Source: Oscheius tipulae
Taxonomy: Eukaryota; Nematoda; Chromadorea; Rhabditida; Rhabditidae
Assembly (NCBI GenBank): GCA_037178975.1
Contig: JASJZH010000006.1
Coordinates: 124,001-188,000, forward strand
Reading direction: 5' to 3'
DNA: 64,000 nt
Numbering within the stretch: position 1 is the stretch's first letter; each line of letters begins with the position of its first letter. Shown piece after piece: positions 48,913-59,899 of this stretch. Under the pieces are notes generated by a model. The model was given only the letters and a program-made list of their open reading frames with translations. It was not told where the DNA came from and ran no database searches. The position numbers and the translations under genes are program-made.

Positions 48913-50983
48913 ATGTTCTGGGTGCCTCTATTAATATTATTCTTGCCATTTTCACGCTCAGACTGTCGCGGATCGGATTGTAGTAAGTTCAAATGTAGCT
49001 CAGGTTGGTCAATAACATAGAACTTGTGAAAAGAAATTCTAGAGCCCTTCCCTCCCAGACCATTAGACCCATATTTACGACCGGGTTCCACTTTTACAAC
49101 TCCGTGTTCGTGCCAACCCGACTGGAACGATATCTTTTGTAACCTGACACAATACCTCTTATCTACGCCGACTACTACCTCCATTGAGCATCCGATTGTC
49201 TGTGTCTGCAGGTGAACTGTCTCAGTGTTTGTCTAATTAGTTCAAGCTTTCAGAAAGTTTAGCGATAATTATAGCAAATGTGAACAGTTTATATCAAGAT
49301 GTTTTCATCACAAAAATAAGGGGTAAACAATGGGTGACAGCATCGAAACTGATTTTATTTACAGATGTTCCTGTTGTTTCAATCAGCCATACCAGTATTG
49401 TAATCAGTTGAGCTGCAAGAATAATGAACCGGATTTTTCGTGAGTTTTTGCTTGCACTTTGTTTTCAATCACAAATACGTATCCGTAAAGTTCCCTCATT
49501 GTTCGCGTTCTGCTTTGGGACAAAATAATATACTTTGACACATCTGTAACTATACTACAAATGTGTTTATAGTACCAGGAAAAAGAAACGTTTTGAATAA
49601 ATAAGATCGTTTCAATGGCTTTCAACTTAACCGTCGTTTTGAACTTGAAATCGCTTTCCATGTTCATTGCAGCAAGTACTTTTTTGAAAGTTAGTGTAGT
49701 TTACCTTGCAAAAGTTGATACATATTCGACTAGAACAAGCTCTTGGATGATATTTAAAAATTTACTAGATTCCGGAGTTTTCCATCGATATCGTGGTATC
49801 CAGACTTCCTCAAAAATAATACTCTTCTAATGCATAAGCCTTTTCCACTTGCCTCCATAGTTTGAGGAATAAAACCCTGAGACTCCTTGCCTGTTCCAAT
49901 GTGTTGAGCAAAAAAAGCATAAGCCATTGTTAGCATTATTCTTTTAGCACTTTTTAGAATTTTAATCCGCCTATTTCCACCCTACACTGCGGATTAACCA
50001 CTACGGATTTGTCTCTAATTTTTATATCTGCGCCATTCCTTAGAATTTTGTGCTTCCCTGCTGTTTATTTCCTGTCGAGCCAGACAAAGGCTAAATCACA
50101 GCGTTCTCATAACAATTTCTTATGGCTTCTCCAGGATAGGGAAAATGTACTTTCAGACACGAAAATTCCTGTTGATCTGCCTCCCTAGCCTCCCTAATTG
50201 GCTACAATGTTTAGGCGATAACATGCAATCAGGTGTGCTTGACTCGACACCTCCCCCATATACCACAATTTAACTTGCATTCATTCAAAATTCCTCCTTT
50301 TTGCAGCGGATCAAACACTACCTGCGTCTGCCATCACCATCCGACTGATTATCCCTACCAAATCTGCAAGGCTATGTACGCTCGAGACGGCACGCAACTT
50401 CAGCCAGCTGCTCAACCTGTAGATATGAAACAGCCTAAAAAGGTAGGCAACTTGATTTTGTGTTATGTGAATCAGGCAATACAGGCATCTTATTACGATG
50501 TAGAGAACGGGGCCAGGGGGCATCCACAAAACTAAAAGGGCCAGTCAGATTTTTGATTATCTTTCGGCTATTAATAAACCGCGGTTTTCTAATAATGATC
50601 GTCCTTCGAAAAGCTTGTCAGAATTGTCTGCTTATTTTTGCAAAGTTGAAAACAGAACGTCTTTTTTGCTATGGGGTGTAACCAGCATATTGCTGGTTTT
50701 TGTGATAACTATGTTCAAGCTATCATTTTGCCGAATTTGTGTACAGGAACTACTCCATCCTTTTCAGATTACTCTTCTTGGCATTTCCGTTCCCATCACT
50801 GCCTTCCTGTACGTTATCGTCGGTCTTCTAATTGCTGTCGCCTTGCTTACGGTCATCATTCTCATAGCCGGAAATCGGAAGGTTAGCAGACGACGAGAGG
50901 ACAGCAGCAGACAGCGTCAGGCAGCCGAAGAAGCTCTGCTTCGTCAGCAGCAGGAAGATGACCGCTACTTACCAACAGTCTGA
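48913..50983 (+). CDS. Cys-rich single-pass (type I) membrane protein, 166 aa, unknown family
   Basis: Exons 48913-48986, 49365-49439, 50307-50442 and 50768-50983 join in phase. A signal peptide (MFWVPLLILFLPFSRS) is followed by an ectodomain of about 75 residues with ten cysteines, including DCRGSDC, CSCCFNQPYQYC and TTCVCHHHPTDYPYQIC. Next come one membrane helix (ITAFLYVIVGLLIAVALLTVIILIAG) and a cytosolic tail with a basic NRKVSRRRE stop-transfer and a Gln/Glu/Arg-rich helix ending RYLPTV. The first exon must end at AA|GTTCAA to keep frame, although a stronger GTAAGT donor sits four bases earlier; that is the weakest point of the model. The two Cys-Tyr-rich segments look like a duplicated half-motif. 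No known domain is recognised. Topology suggests a small receptor or accessory protein. Confidence 0.65.
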
Positions 50984-51190
50984 GAGTCTTAATCCTTTTG
51001 CAACTCAAAATCAAAGCATATTGTAATTGATCCCGATCTCTTTCTTGTCAAAACTTAATAGTCAGGAATCTCGTAGAGTCTTCAATCCCACCCTTACACA
51101 CGCAATATATCCCACTTGCTTCAGTTTTTCCGGGTTTTCCAAGGTTTGTATCACAAAAGACATGTTCATTATGCTTCAAATAAAAAAATT

Positions 51191-52994
51191 TTAAAGAGCT
51201 AGAATATCATCGATGATGCCGCTGGCTCGGTTCAGATATTCAGTCAGCTTTTGGTGCTTGACGTCGGCCGGCAGCTTTTCTTCCTTGCATTGCCCGTAGT
51301 AACATGAGATGCCGAAGATGGTAAAGTTGTTGGCGGAGGAGAAAACACGGTAGTATTCATCTTTTACCTGAAAAAGAAATCAAAATGAGAGACACAATGG
51401 AGTAATAAAAACCCGCAAATCACCTGTTTCAAAGTGTACGGAGGTTTTCCATTGAAAAGAAAAGAAACACTGTTGTGGTACTCTTCCAGAACACTGAAAA
51501 TGTTTATAGCCTCAACCCACTGTAAACCAACCAATCGGTGTACCTTCTCCTGTCCTCCGCACACATCCCCAGGCTCAAAACTCTGACCATATCTTCGCAA
51601 ATACTCCCGACTGTACTCATTTGAAAGTCGATGAAGGCACTGATTTCTTTCTGTCCATTTCTTTTGGTCCAAAGAATGTTTGTCGAGTTAAGATCTTGAT
51701 GTATCAAAACTGGTGGAAGTCCTTAAATAGAATATCTTAGTGTTATGAGAAAACATACCGCTGTTCTTGTACCCATGTCTCCCTTCGAAGCAATAATCAA
51801 GGGTGTAGTGACTTTGAATCTTGTCCAATTTCTGTCCGATGCCAGTTGGGTCATACGTTTTCAGCTTTGAGGCAAGGCCCCACTGCAACTGTAAAGGTTT
51901 AAGAATAACTTCCAGTTAGTCCAAAGCGCCTCATTTGCTGAAATCCTTACCAGAACTGAGCAAAAATTGTCAATGACGTCGACTGGAACATCGCATCTGC
52001 TTCTCCAGCTCTGGTCTTTGTCGCTTAGACAATGGTAGTGGAGCTCTGCCAAGCCGGCGACAATCTTTTTCACCTGAAAGAAATTTTATACTTAAAAAGG
52101 TATAGTTAAAGTTTCTTTCCGAATCAACGGCAAAGATCCTTGGAGAGCTCTTACGACGCCGCCCGTTGCGGAGGCTTCCTGAAGGGCCAAATCGCAGGCC
52201 ATTACGTTACAAAACTGCCCAACCGTTTCTAGGAATACCTTCACATTTGTAGCAAGCTATTACCGATCTACCGACTTGCGAGAGAATGAAAGCCTTGATT
52301 GGGCTACGGCGGGGATCAAATTTGGAACTCTTTTGTTAGCGCAGATCCTACCACTTACCTCTAAGACCACCGACTTATTGGAACAGTTGGATACTAAGCA
52401 GTGATAGTTACAGTCCAGAAATGGGTGTTTATAATGTTTTAGCACCACTACTTGTGTCCTACCTGATCCAGACTGAACCCTGGAACGTACTCCTCCGAGA
52501 AAACTTCTTTGTCGGTAGAGCCCATGTCTTCAAAGACAAAGCATCCATCCTCCAAAGTTGTTCGATTCTCGACCAAATACACTCTAGGAATTCGAAAGAG
52601 TCCCAGATCCTTGTTCCCAAAAACTTCATAAAAGTTGACTTCGATCTGCGTTAGGCTGTTGTAAGAACAGAAATGAGCCTACGTTCCACAGACATTTGAG
52701 ATCATTTTCCAGTCCGGCAGTGTCGTCAATATCGGTGGCGTTCGTGTTTACCATTGGAAGCTGAAAGATTCAGCAACGATAAGAATAGTTTACCTTAATA
52801 AAGAGGCTTGGTGGGTACCGCAGTCTTCCTTTCTCGTCCATAGCCTTAATATCTTTGTCACTTGGCCATGACAGTATTGCTCTAGCAGTCCAGGACCAAA
52901 AACTCTTAACATCTTCAAGAAATTCCAGTTCAATAGTTTCAGGTCTCTCGGAGAGTGATCTCGATACAATTGCGGTGAGCTTTTTCGTGTCCAT
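51191..52994 (-). CDS. CHK-kinase-like protein (EcKL/DUF1679 family), 379 aa
   Basis: Small-molecule kinase-like family, expanded in nematodes and arthropods; substrates mostly unknown. Eight exons, 5' to 3': 52994-52794; 52760-52683; 52645-52463; 52073-51951; 51888-51759; 51721-51544; 51493-51424; 51367-51191, all in phase. Motifs: CFVFEDMGS, VKKIVAGLAELHYHCL, the catalytic loop HQDLNSTNILW with Asp248, and the metal-binding IDFQ with Asp270, then EDMVRVLSL. The C-terminus (RASGIIDDILAL) is typical of the nematode group. No signal peptide. The ATG follows ATTTCAG closely, so trans-splicing is likely. The 389-bp third intron holds an in-frame cassette-like exon at 52238-52155. Two introns end AAG or are near the minimum length. 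Confidence 0.9.
52155..52238 (-). other. possible 84-bp in-frame cassette exon of the CHK-kinase-like gene
   Basis: Inside the third intron, an open segment bounded by GAAG (acceptor side) and GTAAGA (donor side) encodes 28 residues starting VFLETVGQFCNVMAC. Its ends are phase 0, matching both neighbours, so inclusion keeps the frame. Skipping it gives the canonical junction DQ|VKKIVAGLAELH. Inclusion would push 28 residues into the lobe linker, so it may be an isoform or a chance open intronic piece. Confidence 0.25.
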
Positions 52995-55147
52995 TATCTG
53001 AAATCATCGGCAGGATTAGTGGTTCAACGAAACAAATGAGAATGTGCTGGATTTTCCGGGAGCGACAGTTCATTTGTCGTCTCTACGATGTTGAAGGGCA
53101 AGTGTGAATAGAGTAATCTTTCCCTACAATAACTGTGGAGGAGAGGAAGCTTGTGACAAAGTAATTGACTGTTTCTTAACTTAAATGAGGGCCATGAGGA
53201 AACGGCAAATAGTTCGCAAAACTGTAACCGACACTCAATAATCAACTACTACTAGAACTCGCAAAATAAACTAAATATTTCCATGTCCATAACTGTTCAG
53301 CAACTTAGTCATTTGGAGTGTATAATAGCTGAGAAAAACAATTTAACACCTCGGAACGTGAGATGTAGAGAGAAAAGTACATGTGAATGAAAGACACCAA
53401 AAACTGGACGAGCTTCAAAGACTACTAACGATTAGATAAGGGATACGGAATACATTTCAGAGACTACAATTCCTAGAATTTTTGGCTTTTCTAGCTTTGG
53501 ATTAGCGGACTTATTTATTTATGGAAATTGAGTTTTTAGAAAGTTTATGCTGACACAAACTAATGTGTGTTATAGGGTGCTGTTTCGTTGAGCTGAGAAG
53601 TTTCACATGGCATCGCTCGAGATTTTTGAATATCCAAGGGCTTTAAGCGGTTACAAAGTTTTCAGCCACAAAACTTCTTTCAACATAAAACAACAATAGC
53701 GTTTAGACAAAACTGTCGTGGACAAGGCCAGCATTGCTCATGAAGGAAAGTCAATAGAAACTATTACAAAGGAACATTTTCGTGCTCATACGTTTTATTT
53801 TTGCAAAAAAACTGCCGAACGGGATCGAATTATTGTCGCTCGGGCCAACAGCGCGCTCTTTAGAAACAAAGTACTAAAAACAGACGGACAATGCGGCTTG
53901 CGTTCAATAAAAATGCGTGACAAACTTCCAAAGTAAATGACAGCTAGAAACTAACAAAGAATCCTAGAAACAGATGATCAAAAAAAATATCATTACAAAA
54001 AACCTCGACCAGACAGCGAAAGTTGGTCGCCAGTGTCAACATCTGAGTCAAACAAACAGCCCGACAGTCACTATTTCCAGCGTGAAATGTAAAAACGGAG
54101 CCCATTGTAAAACATTTATTTCGTATTTTTAATCAAACAGGAAGAGGAAAACTGCGCAGCCGTCCGACTATCTATCGCCTGCTAAAAGTGAGAACTGCGC
54201 TAAATGCGATTAACAGCGAGTGTCTGGAAAACGACCAAGGACCAAAATGGGTGGAGAGAATAAAATTACCGAAATATTGTTCAAACTACGCATTTCAAAA
54301 GATAAGTGAGGCACAATCTGTTCTATTCAGACAATAAAGTGCGATTTGAAGGATTTTTCTGATCGTATGGACAAAATATAGAACTAATTTTGGAAAGGAA
54401 CTCATCATACGAACCGAAACCGGAATGTTGCGACAAGTCCACAAAAGTCATAGCCAGCCGATGCGATCTAAAACGACAAAAAGTCTTTTGGAATTTTTTC
54501 AAAAACAACGAAAAAACCAATTTTGAGGCTAGTCATTACAGCTACAACAACACCGAAAAGACACCTGAAGTTCAATTAAACATAGGGAATGGACACATGT
54601 AAAGTTTATTAACCTGTATCTACCGCTCCAGAAACATTAGTCGTTGTAAAAATAAACTGAGAGCAGTCGAACGAAGTTAGATCTACCAAGTTTCGGCCCT
54701 TTTTGTCCCTTTCTACTTTCACAGGGGCCGGATTCAAATATAGATAGTTATACGGCAAACAGTGGTAATAGTAGTACGACATGCAAATTTGACAGCCAAA
54801 GAATGTAAACTAAACGGTATAGTCGAATATTTCCGGCTTCGAGCCGGATCGAAGTGGCTGACCGAGAAGAGTCGGATCGAGCCGAAGTACGAAATGACTA
54901 AAACAACAGCTTTATGAACTTATTTATGGCTGATTGTCGAAAAGGGCTGTTAATATAGGTATTCAGTTCGATAGCATCCGTTAAAACGAGCGAAATACGT
55001 TGCATTAGCTCACATAGTTTCACGCTGGCTCGGCTCAAGCTGCCCAAGTATGTATACTAAACGGTTACACGCATTCGCCAATTAGCTCGGTAACTCGCCT
55101 ATCCCTTCTTCTGGACCGCAATCGGATATGCCTGTGAAGAGCGCTGG
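52995..55147. other. 2.1 kb intergenic region
   Basis: Lies between two divergent genes, the minus-strand CHK-kinase-like gene and the plus-strand homeobox gene. Short frames at 53718-53936 and 54323-54602 are unsupported. A cluster of CGAGCCGGATCGAAG-like words, including a small hairpin, lies at 54833-54890. Confidence 0.45.
54833..54890. repeat. hairpin and repeated GAGCCG/GGATCGA words
   Basis: CCGGCT-TCG-AGCCGG forms a perfect six-base stem at 54833-54847. The following 45 bp repeat the words GGATCGAAG and GGATCGAGCCGAAG. A related CTCGGCTC word occurs near 55029. It could be a cluster of binding sites upstream of the homeobox gene; this is inference only. Confidence 0.4.
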
Positions 55148-55660
55148 ATGGCAACTCTACAGGCGCAGAATCTTCTCACCGCGCCTAATGGGATAACAAA
55201 CAATCTCCTCCAATGCTTTAAAGGATATAAAGTTACTTTCCACACTTGCCAAATGCATCCGCCGGCAGAAGTTCCCCTCAAGGAGGTCTTCATCACTCCA
55301 ACCTCAACCTCACCACAAATTCCCGACCCTGCTATTTATCAAGGAGGCTACGACATGCTCATGCACAACCCGTACAATCCGAACGATTTCCAAAATCTGC
55401 AAAGCAACATGGCTGTGGATATGCAGCTTGCCTATTTAAGTGAGTTTTTGGAATATTACAGAGAGAAACCTGTTACGGTATCAAGTTTTTGCTCCAACAC
55501 ATTCGAGGCAATCAGGCTCAGTTTTATAACGGGTGTACTGGTGAACCTGGTGCAGTCGTGTCCATATGCGCTTAGTGATATGATTGAGCTGATAGCCAAG
55601 GAAGTCAATGGCTTTTTTCCTAACTACGTTAAAACTTCTTGTTCATGTCTACAGCTATAG
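55148..55660 (+). CDS. 170-codon open frame, possible N-terminal exon of the NK-2 homeobox gene
   Basis: An uninterrupted plus-strand frame whose first two thirds have coding-like composition (QMHPPAEVPLKEVFITP; NPYNPNDFQNLQSNMAVDMQ). A GTGAGT donor at 55440 (after CTTGCCTATTTAA) suggests that the real exon ends there. It would leave in phase 1, whereas the homeobox exon at 56138 needs phase 2, so at least one more exon or another start would be required. No known domain. It is placed correctly to be the N-terminus of the homeobox protein but could be a separate gene. Confidence 0.4.
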   Translation: MATLQAQNLLTAPNGITNNLLQCFKGYKVTFHTCQMHPPAEVPLKEVFITPTSTSPQIPDPAIYQGGYDMLMHNPYNPNDFQNLQSNMAVDMQLAYLSEFLEYYREKPVTVSSFCSNTFEAIRLSFITGVLVNLVQSCPYALSDMIELIAKEVNGFFPNYVKTSCSCLQL

Positions 55661-56137
55661 AAGAATACAAATAGGATGAAAACACTTAAACCTTTTTCTG
55701 ACCAATTGCAAATATTTAACTGAAGTCAGTGGCTTCTCTACAGTATGTTCGTCGTGTTTTGGTTGAATAGATCATTGAAAAAGCTGTACACGATATTAAT
55801 ATGCTAATTAGTTATTGGGACTGATTGTGTGTAGTAAACCTTTCGGACAAAAATAGCAACTTTGTCCTGTGGCAGGATCTTTTGAGAAAACATTACTGGC
55901 AAATTTGTTCTAAATCAGATAGCAAAAACGATTTTCAGACAATACTGTTATGAGTATCTCTTTAGGTATGCTACTGTTTACAAAAAACATTCATGCTGCA
56001 AGTAATCTAGAAAAGTAAAAATGGAACCATTCTTCAAATTAGCCACAATTCCCTCCTCCGTTAACGTGCCAGATTTGTTGATCAGAGATGAGAACAGCCC
56101 TTGCGATAACAACTGAGTAAACCTATTTTGAACTCAG

Positions 56138-56742
56138 ATGTCCTCGTTCACCGGCCAGGGGAAGTGTTTATATTTTGGTACTTCCAGATCGGTTTGTGGC
56201 CCCGTCGGCGGAAGCAGTCGTACAGAATGTGACTTTGCGGACCCAGCAGCAGAAGCGGAAGCCGCGGGTCCTTTTTACTCCTCAGCAGGTAGATATGTGC
56301 AGACATTTGTCTCTTTCGCGGACAGCAGAGAACGTTCACTTGTGCGATCAGGCGAATTTGCTCGGAGTCTGACGCAAGATCCCTGTCAAGTTTTCGGCAA
56401 AAAGACTCTTTTGACAGGTCAACGAGCTTGAAGAACAATTCAAGAAGCAGCGGTATGTGACAGCTGTGGAGAGAGAAGAACTGGCCACGAGCCTCGGTCT
56501 CACTCCGACCCAGGTTGATACTTTAGAATGGGATAGAAGTTCGATTTTTAGGTTAAAATATGGTTTCAAAATAGACGCTACAAGTGTAAAAGGCTCGCAC
56601 AGGACAGAACATTGGCTTTGAGTCAGATTCCATTCAATCCGGTGAGTGTGATTGAAACTCAAAAATGCACAATTTCTAGCTCTTCGCCCATAGTCTACCG
56701 TTCGGGTTCAATTTCAGCAATAATGGAAGCAACAACTCTTAA
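56138..56742 (+). CDS. NK-2 class homeobox transcription factor, C-terminal exons
   Basis: Sequence-specific nuclear regulator of cell fate, by homology to the NK-2/Nkx2 class. Exons 56138-56288, 56418-56513, 56552-56641 and 56680-56742 encode the homeodomain and tail. The homeodomain runs [59 protein letters not shown]. Tyr in NRRYKCKR is residue 54 of the domain, the mark of NK-2 proteins. An intron falls inside helix 1 and another just before VKIWFQ. After the domain only about 35 residues remain, Asn- and Ser-rich at the end ([11 protein letters not shown]). The start of the protein is not resolved; the 55148 frame is a candidate. I cannot choose between the several nematode NK-2 genes. 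Confidence 0.88.
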
Positions 56743-59700
56743 AGATCACAATGACTAAAGTTTTGTTACGTTTTTACACGTTATTTTTTGTTCATTTGGT
56801 TCGATACTTTTGCGGCGCTTGTGAAGCAGCTACTGAGTCAAAATCAGGCCGCCCACAGCATTCTGTATCGGAATACACCTACAACCATCACTGACTTCGG
56901 TGTTATGCACAATAAAGAGAGCCAAGGGATGTCAAGAGTTGGGTGTTTCTTTCTTTCAACTGATGAGACAAAAGAGTACTAGGATTAATTGAAAACTAAT
57001 TCGCAGCAAATGGAATGTCTTCCACTACAAGTTGATAAATAGGTCTCATGGATATTAAGTAAACGTGGTATTTTTCCACTTTCATTTGGGTTTCTGTTAT
57101 GAATAAGCACCTCCTTTGTTTGATCTAGCGCTGATTCATTTCTTTCACAACTGTACAGCCCGTTTCGTTTCCCTATTCCTCAAATGGTTCGTCCAATCTG
57201 ATCTTTTTCTTTGGCATTTGACTTGATCGTTTCTCTCGAAAACAAAACGGTGTGATCAGAAACAGGTGGAAGAATGAGCTCATCGATGAGGTCACGTGGC
57301 TAGCTCACATTGACAAACAACTTCCATACACTCATTAAAAGCGCCAATGCCGGCAGCTGGCTTGTATTTATTCATCCGCCAGTCGTTTTCTCTTTGCGGC
57401 TGCCCAAGCGAATCGCTCTTTGCCACAGAATCTTTTCTAGAGAAGGCTGCGTGGCCGCGTAGGAGACATGTAACATCCTTATCAAAGAAAATTGTACCTA
57501 TTGCTGGTTTTGGACAACTCTGTTTCTCTTCAGATTCTGCGCAAAAACGTTGCTAAGTTTGCTAATCAGCTAGTTTCCTTGCACTGGTACTAAAAAGTTC
57601 TCGGCATGCAAATGTTTTCTATCGAAGACTGCTAGTCGATCGAATGTTCGAGAACAGATGAACGATTAGATATGACCATAATGACCTTATTTATTAACCG
57701 CATGCCCCTAATATGACCTCAAAAGTTGTCTCTCGCGCCTCTTTCCACAATTACCCACCTTCTTCAGATGATCATTGACCGCTCTTCTTTATCCATCGCG
57801 CGAGCTGCTCTCTCTAGCCCCTCTCGCAGCCGTTCTCCGATTTCTCTGGCCTCTCCCCTACTCTCTCATCTCTGGGAATGTAAGCATCGCCACGTGGGGG
57901 TCCGCAACGCAACGGCTGTCTGCTTTTTAAACCCGTCCCAATGGCTGGACAGCCGTTCAGCTCGGGTTTCTGCTAGATTTTAACACGGTTGAAATTTGTT
58001 CTTCGTGGGAAAATGGGAAATTTTAAAAATAGGAGAAAGCTCGAGATTCAATATTACGTCAGCCCTGAAGCTCTTATCTGCGAGCACAACATTTGCAACT
58101 GGCCATCATCAGTCGTCTTGTTTGACCCGATAAGAGCTCCAGGAGGCTACTGCCGACAGCTTTTTCGTTTAGTACAAGATAAGCGACTATCACGTGACCC
58201 GCTCTCCCCTGTATTCACGGCTTCAGCTGCTGTGTCAAATTTCGGCGAAACTGAACACAGCAGCTGAAGTCCTTGCAAGCGAGTCGGACCATCGAGGTCA
58301 GGGCGAATGACGAAATCTAGTTGTTTTCTTACACGTGTCAAGGAAAAAGGCACCAGAAGAAGTTAGTAAAAACTTGTTTTTGAACTATTTTGAGCCATGT
58401 TTCGACTAAAAATGCTCGAAACTCTTATTCGTGTAACTATCGATGGCTTTCTATGATTTCTCTCTCCAAAAACTATTTTGGCTGCCAAGCACTTCAGCTC
58501 CTTGGCTCCTCTCCATGTTTAACTAACCGTTTTTCGAGGGTTCAGGTTTGAGGAGGAGCACTTAACCGTTGATCTCATCAAGCATAATGCTACGGGTAGC
58601 AAACAGCATAACTGCAGAAATCTAATCCCATCGCAACTGCTCTTTTGCTCCTCGTAGAAAAATGTTGTTCGCTAGTCAGCACGTCTCGGCCAGCTTCACA
58701 TTTGGCTGCCCCGCGCCAAAACATGCTGTCCATTTTGCTAAACGATCCTTTTGTTTTTGTTCTTCGTGGGAAAATTCTTCGTTATAAAAACCCATTCATT
58801 TTTGTGAAAAAGAGGAGCTTGATGCAATTTAGCATGACTACATAGTCTCGCCCATGTTTGACCCCAATTAGCTAAAAAAAGCGAGGGAATATCGACTTTT
58901 TCTGCAATAAAGCCTCTCGTGTGATCGTCTAATTCCTCCCTCAAACGCCTCAAAATGACCGTTTTCATCAGAAAAAGTGAGTTTTTCATAGAAACCATTG
59001 GGGAATCTGTTATCTTTTCTAGACTGTTGTTGTGTTCCAGAAGATCTGGCTTTGCGATACTTCAGTCGACACTTGAGATTAAAAGAAAGTATAAACAATT
59101 TTCGGGGTCGTTTGAATACAAATAGTGAGCATTTATCTAGGAATTTTTTTTTCTGCAGAATGGCACCAGAACAATGATTCTAAAAGTCCGACGTTTACAG
59201 CTAGTAGCTGTCTGTTCACAGTTCTGATAATAAAAATCAACTGTAAGGAATAGTAGGTCCATGTTCACTGACCTTTGCAGAAGTTTTTTTGGCCTCTTTT
59301 ATCACCTACTGCACTAAACTCGCACTTTGCCGAAAAAGGCGGGAACAGTATAAAAGCATCGCCGAAAGGAACACCAACATAATATTTTTGACATCCTCCT
59401 TTTCTAGACAAAACAGTCCGTTCCCTTGTTATTGACAGACCAAGGAAGAGGCGAATGGTGACGTTGCATTATGACATCATTGGCCCCATCTCGGCCCAGC
59501 CGCCTCTCTCAACCGCGTGGTACTTGCGTTCCCGCGCTAACTATGAGAGATCTATCGGCATCTCTTGCATCAGACTGATGGTCGCTCTCGCTCTTTCACC
59601 AAAGGGGCGGGGCGTGCACTGGCCACTTTGTGTCTTAGCCTAGGTCGTTGCTTGATGGGCATCCAGTCTCCACGTTTCTTTCATTGCTGGCTTTATCATC

Positions 59701-59899
59701 AAAAGAAAGAGGCTCTTGGGGGGCGGAGCTTTGACACGCCTCTCGCTCTGAGATTTGCCAAACAGTATTTACTGTTCCCCAGCCTGAGTCCAGCTGCATA
59801 GAAAGATATTTGCTTCCTATCTCTCGCTCTCCGCGTGGTCGTTCTCATAGCCATTTGAACACTTCCGTGTCTTCTATTTAATCTTCATGTTTCAGCACA
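56743..59899. other. 3.1 kb gene-free region between homeobox and BCAT genes
   Basis: No exon is supported; the short frames overlap on both strands. The stretch is unusually long for this window and flanks a developmental regulator, so it may carry enhancers for either gene. It contains a long-arm inverted repeat at 58219-58271 and several CACGTG-like E-boxes (for example ATCACGTGACC near 58190 and CCACGTGGGG near 57890). A pyrimidine-rich block ends in TGTTTCAG just before the BCAT start, a likely trans-splice acceptor. Confidence 0.5.
58219..58271. repeat. long-arm inverted repeat (17-bp stem, 19-base loop)
   Basis: CTTCAGCTGCTGTGT at 58221-58235 is exactly complementary to ACACAGCAGCTGAAG at 58255-58269. 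One G-U and one G-C pair extend the stem to 17 bp around a loop of 19 bases. Each arm contains the E-box CAGCTG. It could fold as an RNA hairpin or be a paired binding site. Confidence 0.65.

Noticed and set aside
48861-49184. 107-codon minus-strand frame opposite the Cys-rich membrane protein gene
   Set aside because: It overlaps the first exon and intron of a plus-strand gene with a signal peptide, has no splice partners and no known motif.
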